Source: [Flexibacter] sp. ATCC 35103
GTDB lineage: Bacteria > Bacteroidota > Bacteroidia > Flavobacteriales > Flavobacteriaceae
Length of the DNA: 64,000 bases
NCBI RefSeq assembly: GCF_001975985.1
Contig: NZ_MTQF01000005.1
Coordinates: 471,582-535,581, forward strand
Direction: 5' to 3'
The notes below the pieces were generated by a model, which was not told the origin of the DNA, made no database searches, and was given only the letters and a program-made list of their open reading frames with translations. A program made the position numbers and the translations under genes. Position 1 is the stretch's first letter. Each line of letters begins with the position of its first letter. Below are positions 25,148 to 34,280 of this stretch, one piece after another.

Positions 25148-25171
25148 AACGCCAGATTAATATCTGGCGTT
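25148..25171 (-). terminator. Terminator of the groESL operon
   Basis: Perfect 10-bp stem AACGCCAGAT / ATCTGGCGTT with a 4-base loop, followed on the minus strand by eight Ts. It lies 26 bases past the groEL stop. Confidence 0.9.
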
Positions 25172-25196
25172 CTATAATGTAAGAAGTTAAGAATGA

Positions 25197-26869
<1,673 letters not shown>

Positions 26870-26870
26870 C

Positions 26871-27227
26871 CTACTGCTGAATTAATATTTGTTTTAATTT
26901 GTAAATTTTGCTTTTTATACTATTGATTTTTTCTATATGATTCTCTGCAATTTCAGTATTAAGATATTGCAAATCTTTAGCTAAAATCAAAAGATATTCT
27001 GTTTCACTTGCAGAACCTAAAGCTATATTGAGAAATTGATTGAATTCTTTGTCGCTATTTCTTCCACATCCTTCACTAATATTAGTTGGTATTGATGAAG
27101 ATGATCTTCTAATTTGACTTGTTAATCCATATAATTCTTCTTTCGGAAAAAGAGAGGTCATTTTATAGATTTCTAAAGTAAAGGAATGACTTAGCTGCCA
27201 AATATCATATTTTTTAAAATCTCTCAT
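26871..27227 (-). CDS. Four-helix-bundle protein (23S rRNA intervening-sequence type)
   Basis: 118 residues with the family pattern: FKKYDIWQLSHSFTLEIYK, then FPKEELYGLTSQIRRSSSSIPTNISEG, and a C-terminal helix pair. Members are often carried in intervening sequences of 23S rRNA genes or next to diversity-generating retroelements; here there is no rRNA. It sits inside the groES-groEL operon, transcribed the same way, bracketed by 23-base direct repeats. The biological role of this family is unclear; a mobile or selfish passenger is suggested by the context. Confidence 0.9.
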   Translation of the reverse strand: MRDFKKYDIWQLSHSFTLEIYKMTSLFPKEELYGLTSQIRRSSSSIPTNISEGCGRNSDKEFNQFLNIALGSASETEYLLILAKDLQYLNTEIAENHIEKINSIKSKIYKLKQILIQQ

Positions 27228-27241
27228 TTGTTTTGCATTAC

Positions 27242-27300
27242 GCTTTAGGCAATATGCTTTAAGCTTTTTATTAGAGCTTAAAGCCTACAGCTTACAGCAT
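27242..27300 (+). repeat. GCTTTAGGCA direct repeat, right copy, with trailing hairpin
   Basis: GCTTTAGGCA-ATAT-GCTTTAAGC (27242-27264), identical in layout to the left copy. It continues into AGAGCTTAAAGC, which can pair back with GCTTTAAGCT. Sits between the four-helix-bundle gene and groES. Confidence 0.75.
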
Positions 27301-27309
27301 ATAGCAATT

Positions 27310-27585
27310 TTAGATTATAGCTAAGATATCATCTTCGCGCATAATCAAATAATCAGTTCCTTCCAGTTTTAATTCTGTTCCTGCATATTTTCCATAAAGA
27401 ACAGTGTCGCCAACTTTTACAGTCATAGTATGGTCTTTAGAACCATTTCCTACAGCTACAACAGTTCCTTTTTGTGGTTTTTCTTTGGCAGTATCAGGAA
27501 TAAAAATACCTGAGGCAGTTTTTGTTTCAGCTGCAACAGGCTCAATAAGTACGCGATCTGAAAGCGGTTTAATGTTTAAGGCCAT
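27310..27585 (-). CDS. groS: Co-chaperonin GroES
   Basis: 91 residues, standard length. Recognisable features: [12 protein letters not shown], the mobile-loop region [16 protein letters not shown], and [20 protein letters not shown] and [13 protein letters not shown]. It caps GroEL rings. It is the first gene of the unit: a terminator lies upstream (27686-27715), so its promoter should be within 27586-27685. No CIRCE element (TTAGCACTC) is visible there. Confidence 0.97.
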   Translation of the reverse strand: MALNIKPLSDRVLIEPVAAETKTASGIFIPDTAKEKPQKGTVVAVGNGSKDHTMTVKVGDTVLYGKYAGTELKLEGTDYLIMREDDILAII

Positions 27586-27685
27586 GATTTTATATTTTAT
27601 AATTATTATAAGTTATACGTTTTATATGCTCTATTGGATTTCAGAAATTATGCCACGTTGGTAAAACTGACATTATTTCTTAAAA

Positions 27686-27715
27686 AAAATGCCAGCTTTG
27701 ACAGGCTGGCATTTT
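27686..27715 (-). terminator. Terminator after secG
   Basis: 11-bp stem AAAATGCCAGC / GCTGGCATTTT with an 8-base loop and a T-run on the minus strand, 20 bases past the secG stop. It separates the secG transcript from groESL. Confidence 0.9.
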
Positions 27716-27734
27716 ATATTTATTTTGAAAATTA

Positions 27735-28073
27735 TTATTTCGCTGCAGGAGTTGCCGGAGCAGGAGTTTGTTGAACCGGAGCCGCAGGTGTATTAGCAGG
27801 AGCTTCAGTTTTTTCAATAATTTTAGAATCAGTATCACTTAATGATCCTGTAAAGCTTAAGCTTGAAAGCAAAATTAAAGCAATCAAAATAGTCGCTAGT
27901 GTCCAGGTACTTTTGTCTAAAAAGTCTGTTGTTTTTTGTACTCCACCTAACATTTGAGTTCCGCTAATAGTAGACGATAATCCGCCTCCTTTAGGGTTTT
28001 GAACCATGATTACTACGATCAATAGAAAACAAACTATTGTGATTAAAACTAAAAAAATTGAAAATGTGCTCAT
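27735..28073 (-). CDS. secG: Preprotein translocase subunit SecG
   Basis: 112 residues with the SecG pattern: first membrane helix (about 3-24), conserved VQNPKGGGLSSTISG loop, second helix (about 57-77). It carries an extended C-terminal tail rich in Ala and Pro (APANTPAAPVQQTPAPATP) that is longer than in the E. coli protein. It assists protein export through SecYEG. Starts three bases after the TPR-protein stop, so the two are coupled. Confidence 0.93.
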   Translation of the reverse strand: MSTFSIFLVLITIVCFLLIVVIMVQNPKGGGLSSTISGTQMLGGVQKTTDFLDKSTWTLATILIALILLSSLSFTGSLSDTDSKIIEKTEAPANTPAAPVQQTPAPATPAAK

Positions 28074-28076
28074 TGC

Positions 28077-29831
28077 TTAATTATTATTGTTATTTTGTTG
28101 TAAAATCTTTATATCCGAAATGCGGTCTGCAAAGAAACTAATTTTTTCTGGATATTTCAAAATTAATATTTCATATGCTTGTATTGCTTTTGTATATTTT
28201 TTTTGTTCCAAATATACTCTCGCCAAAGTCTCTGTCATTAAGTAAGAATTATCCTCTGTATTAAGGTCAAATTGTACCGCTGGGGTTATTGGAGTTTGTT
28301 TTATAGGAGAGATTTTAGGATTTGTTTCAATAAATTTATCGATTATTTCTGCCTTTTTCTTCTTCTCTTCGTCTATTTCTTCAACTACTGCTTTTGGTTC
28401 AGCTGTTTTTTTTACTTCTTTAACCTCTTTAGCTTCCTGTGGACCTACCACGGTTCTGTCAATAGGTTCTGTGCGTGCCAATTGTAGCCATTCCTGAAAA
28501 GAATGTTTTTCATTAAAAGAAAAATCCAATGGTTTTCCTATTTCCAGATTCTCTTCGGCAGTTTTTACAGGTTCAGGAATTTCAATTTCTTTAGGTTCTT
28601 CCGCTGTCTTAGCTTCTTCAAAAACTATTGTTGTTGCTTCTTTTAAGGAAACAAATACGGACTCTTCAATTGGATCGACTCTTACGTCCGGTATTTCATC
28701 CTCAGGAATATCATCTACTATTTCTTCAAAGAAAGTATGAGTAGTTTCTCTAATAGGAGTTAAGATTGGTTGTTGTGTAATTGGTTCAGCTTCCTTTTCT
28801 TCAGTTTTTACAGGCTCTTCAAAAGTAGCTGATGTTACTTCTTTAAAATAATCTAAAACAGGCTGTTCTGCAATTGGTTCGATTTCAGTCTCTTCAGATG
28901 TTACAGATTCTTCAAAAGTTACAGGAGTTACTTCTTTAAACGAGTCAAGAATTAATTCTTCCGTAATTGGTTCATTTTTAACTTCTTCGATTACAGGTTC
29001 TTCAAAAGTTACAGGAGTTACTTCTTTAAACGAATCAAAAATTAATTCCTCTGTAATTAGTTCATTTTTAATTTCTTCTACTACAGGTTCTTCTGCTACA
29101 GGTTTTTCAAAAGTTGTAGTAATTACTTCTTTAAAGGAGTCAAGAATTAATTCCTCTGTAATTGGTTCTGTTTTAACTTCTTCAATTACAGGTTCTTCAA
29201 AATTTACTGGTGTAACTTCTTTAAAAGAATTCAAAATTGCCTGCTCGTCAATTAGCTCAATTTTGGCTTCTTCAATTTTTGCAGTTTCAGCTAAAATAGC
29301 GGGTGTTGCTTCTTTAAAAGAATCCAGAATTGCCTGTTCATCAATTAGCTCAATTTTAATCTCTTCTTTAGGCTCTTCAATTTTTGCAGGCTTTTCAAAA
29401 GTAGTTGGCACCGCTTGTTCAAAAGTTACATTTGTTGCTTCTCTTATAGAATTCAGAATAGACTGTTCAATAGGATCAATTCGAACTTCATTTGCTTTCT
29501 TGGTTTCTTCAAATGAAACAATTTCACTGTCAAAAACTTTAATCTCTAAGAGATCTTTTAGTTTTTGATCGTAATATTCATTCTGGATAGATGTAAAAGT
29601 TTCAGAAGTAATAAAGTCAAATAAAACAGCACGATCAGTAGTATGAGCGGCTGTAACTTTTAGTGCATAATTATACTTAAAACTGTTTTGACTGTAAAGT
29701 CCTTTTAATCGCAATGCTCTGGCACTTTGAAAATACGGAAATTCATTCAAAACACTTCCTAATGCGTCCGTTTGCTTTTCTGTAATAGCATCAGGTTTGT
29801 TCATTAAGTATGTATAATCAGTTACATTCAT
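28077..29831 (-). CDS. Repeat-rich protein with C-terminal TPR-like helices
   Basis: 584 residues. The N-terminal ~110 residues are globular (DYTYLMNKPDAITEKQTDAL, YNYALKVTAAHTTDR). The middle (about 130-430) is a low-complexity acidic array in which a unit resembling ILDSFKEVTPVTFEEP occurs nine times with Glu/Ile-rich linkers. The C-terminus holds a TPR-like pair (TLARVYLEQKKYTKAIQAY). No signal peptide. The gene sits between secG and lptE, a position conserved in Flavobacteria, but the repeat count may vary between strains. Role unknown. Confidence 0.8.
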   Translation of the reverse strand: MNVTDYTYLMNKPDAITEKQTDALGSVLNEFPYFQSARALRLKGLYSQNSFKYNYALKVTAAHTTDRAVLFDFITSETFTSIQNEYYDQKLKDLLEIKVFDSEIVSFEETKKANEVRIDPIEQSILNSIREATNVTFEQAVPTTFEKPAKIEEPKEEIKIELIDEQAILDSFKEATPAILAETAKIEEAKIELIDEQAILNSFKEVTPVNFEEPVIEEVKTEPITEELILDSFKEVITTTFEKPVAEEPVVEEIKNELITEELIFDSFKEVTPVTFEEPVIEEVKNEPITEELILDSFKEVTPVTFEESVTSEETEIEPIAEQPVLDYFKEVTSATFEEPVKTEEKEAEPITQQPILTPIRETTHTFFEEIVDDIPEDEIPDVRVDPIEESVFVSLKEATTIVFEEAKTAEEPKEIEIPEPVKTAEENLEIGKPLDFSFNEKHSFQEWLQLARTEPIDRTVVGPQEAKEVKEVKKTAEPKAVVEEIDEEKKKKAEIIDKFIETNPKISPIKQTPITPAVQFDLNTEDNSYLMTETLARVYLEQKKYTKAIQAYEILILKYPEKISFFADRISDIKILQQNNNNN

Positions 29832-29936
29832 GTTTTTTTTGTTTAATCGTTAGATTGTTTATTTGTTTAATCAAAAATTTGTTTCATCGTTTTTACCGAT
29901 TCAACGACTCAACGATTTATCGGTTAAACAAAAAAA

Positions 29937-30440
29937 CTACCATTTAGCTAGTGATTCATTAAAAATGTCCTGCGTGATTCTCTCAAAAATAACCTGAACT
30001 GCTGTATTTAATGTAGCACCAGTTGGTAATCCGGTACCAGGGAAATCATAATAGAATTCGAATGTTCTCTCGAAATCATCTGTTTCCTTCTTTTTATTCG
30101 TAAACCTTACATTTACACGAATCGTCAAACGGTTTTGAGCCGCTTGCTGATCTGCAGTTGCAGTCATTGGGGTTGTTCTGTAATCTATAATTTCTCCTTC
30201 ATAAACTAAATCTCCACTATTGCTTACCAGATTAAGATTCGTTTGATTCTGAATCAAATCCTGTAATGTCAATGTAAATGTTCTGTCGATTCCTGGTTCG
30301 ATCAAATCAGCATTATTCTGAAAAAAGTTAACCTGAAAAGTATCAGCGTCAATTTTTCCTGTTCCTGTAAAGTTGTAAGCACCGCAACCACTTAACATAA
30401 AGAGGCACATTAAGGCTAATAAAGAATATATTTTTTTCAT
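29937..30440 (-). CDS. lptE: LptE-like lipopolysaccharide-assembly lipoprotein
   Basis: 167 residues with a lipoprotein signal (LSGCGAYNFTGTG; Cys at 19). The mature sequence matches the LptE/LPS-assembly family: QVNFFQNNADLIEPGIDRTF, then LTLQDLIQ, VYEGEIIDYRTTP and RLTIRVNVRFTN. It plugs the LptD barrel to place LPS in the outer membrane. Located between the sigma-54 activator and the TPR protein on the same strand. Confidence 0.85.
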   Translation of the reverse strand: MKKIYSLLALMCLFMLSGCGAYNFTGTGKIDADTFQVNFFQNNADLIEPGIDRTFTLTLQDLIQNQTNLNLVSNSGDLVYEGEIIDYRTTPMTATADQQAAQNRLTIRVNVRFTNKKKETDDFERTFEFYYDFPGTGLPTGATLNTAVQVIFERITQDIFNESLAKW

Positions 30441-30520
30441 AAAATCATTATAGTAATAACTCCAATTTTTTTCAAATATAGCAATTTGGAATTTGGAATT
30501 TATTTTTTGGAATTTTCTAT

Positions 30521-31774
30521 TTACAGGTCAAATTGTTTGATTTTTCTATACAAAGTTCTTTCAGAAATACCCAATTCGTCTGCCGCAGCTTTTCGTTTTC
30601 CTTTGTTCTTTTCTAATGATTTTTTTATCATTTCGATTTCCTTTTGCTCTAAACGTAAAACCTCTTCTTCTTCAATTGTTTCAGCAAATAAATAATTATC
30701 GTCCTGTATTTGATAATTATCTTCGCGTGTTGCAGGCGTCATGACAGCAGTTCTTGGTTCTTCTTCAAAATCTATTTCGCTTTCATTTTCTTGCGAACCG
30801 TATATTTTCTGAATCAAATTAGGATTGATGTCTTGTACTTTTGTACCATTTTTCATCAATTCAAGAGTGAGTTTTTTCAGATCATTCAGGTCGCTTTTCA
30901 TATCAAAAAGCACTTTGTATAGGATGTCTCTTTCGGTACTGAAATCACTTTCTTTTTTCTTATCGTTAATTACAGATGGTAAATTAGTTCCTTCAGTTGG
31001 CAAATATGACTGTAAAGTTGCAAGCGTAATATCACGATTGGTTTCTAAAACTGAAATTTGTTCGGCTACATTTCGCAATTGACGAATGTTTCCGTTCCAT
31101 CTGAATTTTTGTAAAAGCTGTACCGCATCATCGTCTAATTTTAACGGTGGCATTTTATATTTATGCGCAAAATCAGCAACAAATTTTCTGAATAACAGGT
31201 GAATGTCTTCGTTTCTTTCGCGTAATGGCGGTAAAGTAATTTCGACAGTTGTCAGACGATAGTATAAATCCTCACGAAATTTTCCTTTTTCAATAGCATT
31301 GAATAAGTTCACGTTTGTAGCCGCAACAATCCTAACATTGGTTTTTTGAACCTGAGAAGAACCTACTTTTATAAATTCACCATTTTCAAGTACACGAAGC
31401 AAACGAACTTGGGTCGTAAGGGGTAATTCACCAACTTCATCCAGAAAAATAGTTCCGCCATCGGCTACTTCAAAATAACCTTCACGTGTACTTGTAGCGC
31501 CGGTAAAGGCACCTTTTTCGTGACCAAAGAGTTCACTGTCAATTGTTCCTTCCGGAATTGCACCACAGTTTACAGCAATATATTTACCATGCTTTCTATG
31601 TGAAAGCGAATGGATTATTCTTGGAATATTTTCTTTACCAACACCACTTTCCCCAGTTACCATTACTGATATATCTGTAGGAGCAACCTGAATGGCTTTT
31701 TCGATGGCACGATTTAATTTCGGATCATTTCCAATAATTTCAAATCGTTGTTTTATTGCTTGAACTGTTTCCAT
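30521..31774 (-). CDS. Sigma-54-dependent transcriptional activator without receiver domain
   Basis: 417 residues. The AAA+ domain starts almost at the N-terminus: Walker A GESGVGKE (about 40-47), the sigma-54-contacting GAFTGA loop, Walker B GTIFLDEVGELP, and the arginine-finger region FREDLYYRL. A C-terminal Fis-type HTH (KRKAAADELGISERTLYRKI) binds DNA. There is no receiver, GAF or PAS sensory domain, so activity must be controlled by other means. Typical of the lptE/miaB neighbourhood of Flavobacteria. Target promoters unknown. Confidence 0.92.
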   Translation of the reverse strand: METVQAIKQRFEIIGNDPKLNRAIEKAIQVAPTDISVMVTGESGVGKENIPRIIHSLSHRKHGKYIAVNCGAIPEGTIDSELFGHEKGAFTGATSTREGYFEVADGGTIFLDEVGELPLTTQVRLLRVLENGEFIKVGSSQVQKTNVRIVAATNVNLFNAIEKGKFREDLYYRLTTVEITLPPLRERNEDIHLLFRKFVADFAHKYKMPPLKLDDDAVQLLQKFRWNGNIRQLRNVAEQISVLETNRDITLATLQSYLPTEGTNLPSVINDKKKESDFSTERDILYKVLFDMKSDLNDLKKLTLELMKNGTKVQDINPNLIQKIYGSQENESEIDFEEEPRTAVMTPATREDNYQIQDDNYLFAETIEEEEVLRLEQKEIEMIKKSLEKNKGKRKAAADELGISERTLYRKIKQFDL

Positions 31775-31788
31775 GTATGTTTTTTATC

Positions 31789-31820
31789 TTTTGCCACAGA
31801 TTAAAATGATTAAAAAGATT
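31789..31820 (+). repeat. Left terminal inverted repeat of the GxxExxY insert
   Basis: Starts TTTTGCCACAGATTAAAATG. The reverse complement recurs at 32253-32284 with two mismatches in 32 bases. A related end without a gene is at 25112-25146. Confidence 0.8.
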
Positions 31821-31828
31821 TTTTAAAA

Positions 31829-32200
31829 TTATAAAACATATCTTTTGTATTGAAGTGATTTTGTTTGAAAATTGACAAGCAGTCCTACTTCTGACTTCGA
31901 TAATTTTATGTAATTTAAAATCTGAGCAATATGTTCACTTGAAAAATCCTTAATTGCTTTTACCTCTAAAACGATATCTTCATTAATAATAAAGTCAGCG
32001 TAAAATTTATGAGGCAAAATTTTACCTTTATATTCAATTAAATATTCTTTTTCTCTTTCAAAAAGAATATTATTTTCTTTAAACTCTATTTCTAAAGCAT
32101 CTTTATAAACTATTTCCAGTAAACCTGGTCCAAGATTTCGATGTACTTCCATACAAATACCTATAACCTTGTAAGTTTCAACTTCTCGATATTGTTGCAT
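31829..32200 (-). CDS. GxxExxY family protein (PD-(D/E)XK nuclease-like)
   Basis: 123 residues with the naming motif GLLEIVYKDAL and the nuclease-like core HKFYADFIINEDIVLEVKAI, in which D, E and K are spaced as in PD-(D/E)XK enzymes. The family is abundant and scattered in Bacteroidota genomes and has no settled function. Here it separates miaB from the sigma-54 activator and lies inside a pair of 32-base inverted repeats, suggesting mobile or repeat-associated insertion. Confidence 0.9.
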   Translation of the reverse strand: MQQYREVETYKVIGICMEVHRNLGPGLLEIVYKDALEIEFKENNILFEREKEYLIEYKGKILPHKFYADFIINEDIVLEVKAIKDFSSEHIAQILNYIKLSKSEVGLLVNFQTKSLQYKRYVL

Positions 32201-32252
32201 AATTATTTTTTATCACAGTTTTTAAAAGTAAGAAAAATAATATGTAAAATAA

Positions 32253-32284
32253 AATCATTTTAATCCTTTTAATCTGTGGCAAAA
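32253..32284 (-). repeat. Right terminal inverted repeat of the GxxExxY insert
   Basis: Ends in TTTTAATCTGTGGCAAAA, the inverted partner of 31789-31820. The miaB stop is only a few bases beyond. Confidence 0.8.
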
Positions 32285-32289
32285 AAAAA

Positions 32290-33735
32290 CTAATTCATTT
32301 CAGAATATCCAACTGCTTCACCCTTTAAAGTTCCGCTGGTACAACTTGTGATTTTTACATTTACAAAATCCCCGATTTTATAATTTTCTTTAGGGAAAAC
32401 TACCGTAATACTTTGAGAATTTCTTCCTGAGAATTCTTCGGTTGATTTTTTGGAAACTTTTTCGACTAAAACTTCAACAATTTGTCCTACGAATTCTTCA
32501 CTGCGGAACCAGGCGTGTTTTTGTTGTAAATCGACAATTTCCTGTAATCTTCTGGCTTTCGTTTCTTCCGTAACATCATCTTCCATTTTTCTTCCTGCCA
32601 AAGTTCCCGGGCGCTCAGAATAAGAATACATATAACCAAAATTATATTTCACATATTCCATTAAGCTCATTGTATCTAGGTGATCTTGCTCCGTTTCTGT
32701 TGGGAAACCGGCAATCATATCTTGCGAAATCGAAGCATTCGGAATAATAGCTCTGATTTTATCAATCAAAGTCATGTATTCTTCACGCGTATGTAAGCGA
32801 TTCATTTCTTTTAGGATCCTGTTACTTCCGGATTGAACCGGTAAGTGAATGTGTTTACAGATATTAGGATGTTTTGCAATAACGTGCAATACGCTTTCGT
32901 GCATATCCTGCGGATTAGAAGTCGAAAATCTAATACGCATTTTAGGAAAACCAACAGCAACCATTTCAAGCAATTGATCAAAATCTACTGCAGTCGCTTT
33001 TTGCATTTCAGACGCGTTTACGAAATCTTTTTTCAAACCACCGCCGTACCAAAGATAACTGTCAACGTTTTGACCTAAAAGAGTAATTTCTTTAAAACCT
33101 TTATCCCAAAGATCCTGAATTTCGCCCATAATACTTTGAGGTTCACGACTGCGTTCACGTCCGCGTGTAAAAGGTACTACGCAAAACGTACACATATTAT
33201 CGCAACCACGGGTGATCGATACAAGCGCAGTAATTCCGTTGCTCATTAAACGAACCGGCGAAATATCTCCGTAGGTTTCTTCTTTTGATAAAATTACATT
33301 AATGGCGTCACGGCCTTCTTCAACTTCGGCTAATAAATTAGGTAAGTCTTTGTAAGCATCCGGACCAACTACAAGATCTACTATTTTTTCTTCCTCTAGA
33401 AACTGGCTTTTCAAACGTTCGGCCATGCAGCCTAAAACGCCCACTTTCATTTTTGGGTTAATACGTTTTACCGCATTATATTTCTCCAGACGCTTGCGTA
33501 TAGTTTGTTCAGCCTTATCTCGAATCGAGCAGGTATTTACAAGAACCAAATCGGCATCTTCAAGAGTTTGTGTAGTGTTGTATCCGTTTATTGATAAGAT
33601 GGAAGCTACAATTTCACTGTCCGAAAAATTCATCGCACAACCGTAACTTTCTATAAAAAGCTTTTTAGTATTCCCAGGTTTATTTTCTAAAACAAGACTT
33701 TCACCTTGTTTACTTTCTTCAATAATCTTTTCCAT
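32290..33735 (-). CDS. miaB: tRNA-2-methylthio-N6-isopentenyladenosine synthase MiaB
   Basis: 481 residues. The three domains are in order: UPF0004 domain (FIESYGCAMNFSDSEIVASIL, three cluster Cys including VNTCSIRDKAE and LGCMAERL), radical-SAM core with SITRGCDNMCTFCVVPFTRG (CxxxCxxC), and a C-terminal TRAM domain (VEVLVEKVSKKSTEEFSGRN). It adds a methylthio group to A37 of tRNAs reading UNN codons. ATG at 33735. The large 545-base gap beyond holds repeats and the topA promoter. Confidence 0.97.
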   Translation of the reverse strand: MEKIIEESKQGESLVLENKPGNTKKLFIESYGCAMNFSDSEIVASILSINGYNTTQTLEDADLVLVNTCSIRDKAEQTIRKRLEKYNAVKRINPKMKVGVLGCMAERLKSQFLEEEKIVDLVVGPDAYKDLPNLLAEVEEGRDAINVILSKEETYGDISPVRLMSNGITALVSITRGCDNMCTFCVVPFTRGRERSREPQSIMGEIQDLWDKGFKEITLLGQNVDSYLWYGGGLKKDFVNASEMQKATAVDFDQLLEMVAVGFPKMRIRFSTSNPQDMHESVLHVIAKHPNICKHIHLPVQSGSNRILKEMNRLHTREEYMTLIDKIRAIIPNASISQDMIAGFPTETEQDHLDTMSLMEYVKYNFGYMYSYSERPGTLAGRKMEDDVTEETKARRLQEIVDLQQKHAWFRSEEFVGQIVEVLVEKVSKKSTEEFSGRNSQSITVVFPKENYKIGDFVNVKITSCTSGTLKGEAVGYSEMN

Positions 33736-33949
33736 TGTATAATTTCAAAGTGCAAAGATAATGTAAATGGGATCAATATGACAAGATGGCAGAGAAAAGA
33801 TTTTAGATTTTAGAGTTAAGATTTTAGATTGTTGATTAACGATTGCTAATTTTAGATTTTAATAATAACTACGCAAATAGCGATCAAGTAAAAAAATCTG
33901 TAGATAAAGTATAATCTAAAATCTAAAATCAACAATCTAAAATAGTTTG

Positions 33950-34092
33950 AAGCTATTTCCGGCTTTCCGCTACAAGTCCTCATAAAAAACGCAAAGTTTC
34001 TAATGTTTTAAAAAGAGCTTCCCCTGGTCGCTTTTTTAAAACAAGAAACTTTTGCATTTTTTACTCTGGGCTTTTTGCTACAATTCGGGCTA
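33950..34092. repeat. Dispersed hairpin element, copy 1
   Basis: Opens with AGCTATTTCCGGCTTTCCGC and closes with TTCGGGCTA. The core is an inverted repeat (33991-34018 with 34030-34055). A second copy at 47745-47887 keeps the flanks and loop-side bases, while parts of the stem differ on both strands in a matching way. Confidence 0.75.
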
Positions 34093-34233
34093 TTAAATAT
34101 CGGGTAAAAAAGAATATTTCGGGGCGATAAACCTTTAAAAGTTATACCTATATATATAATAGGTAGGAATACAGATAAATCTGTAATTTAAAGAAACATA
34201 ATATTAAAATAAATCAAAAATGAATTCACACAG

Positions 34234-34262
34234 TTGATATTTAAAAAAAATAGATACTTTTG
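34234..34262 (+). promoter_or_regulatory. Promoter of topA
   Basis: TTG (34234-34236), an 18-base spacer and TACTTTTG (34255-34262) match the Bacteroidota housekeeping promoter. The topA ATG at 34281 follows 18 bases later, so an upstream TTG start at 34260 would fall inside the -7 element and is rejected. Confidence 0.7.
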
Positions 34263-34280
34263 TTGCAGAAAAATAGAGCA

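Larger units (their letters stand above)
33736..34280. other. Intergenic region between miaB and topA
   Basis: 545 bases with no gene. It contains several ATTTTAGATT/AATCTAAAAT units (33800-33945, partly as inverted pairs around 33870), the hairpin element at 33950-34092 and the topA promoter at 34234-34262. Confidence 0.8.

Noticed and set aside
27586..27685. CIRCE/HrcA operator upstream of groES
   Set aside because: I searched for TTAGCACTC and GAGTGCTAA arms and found none.
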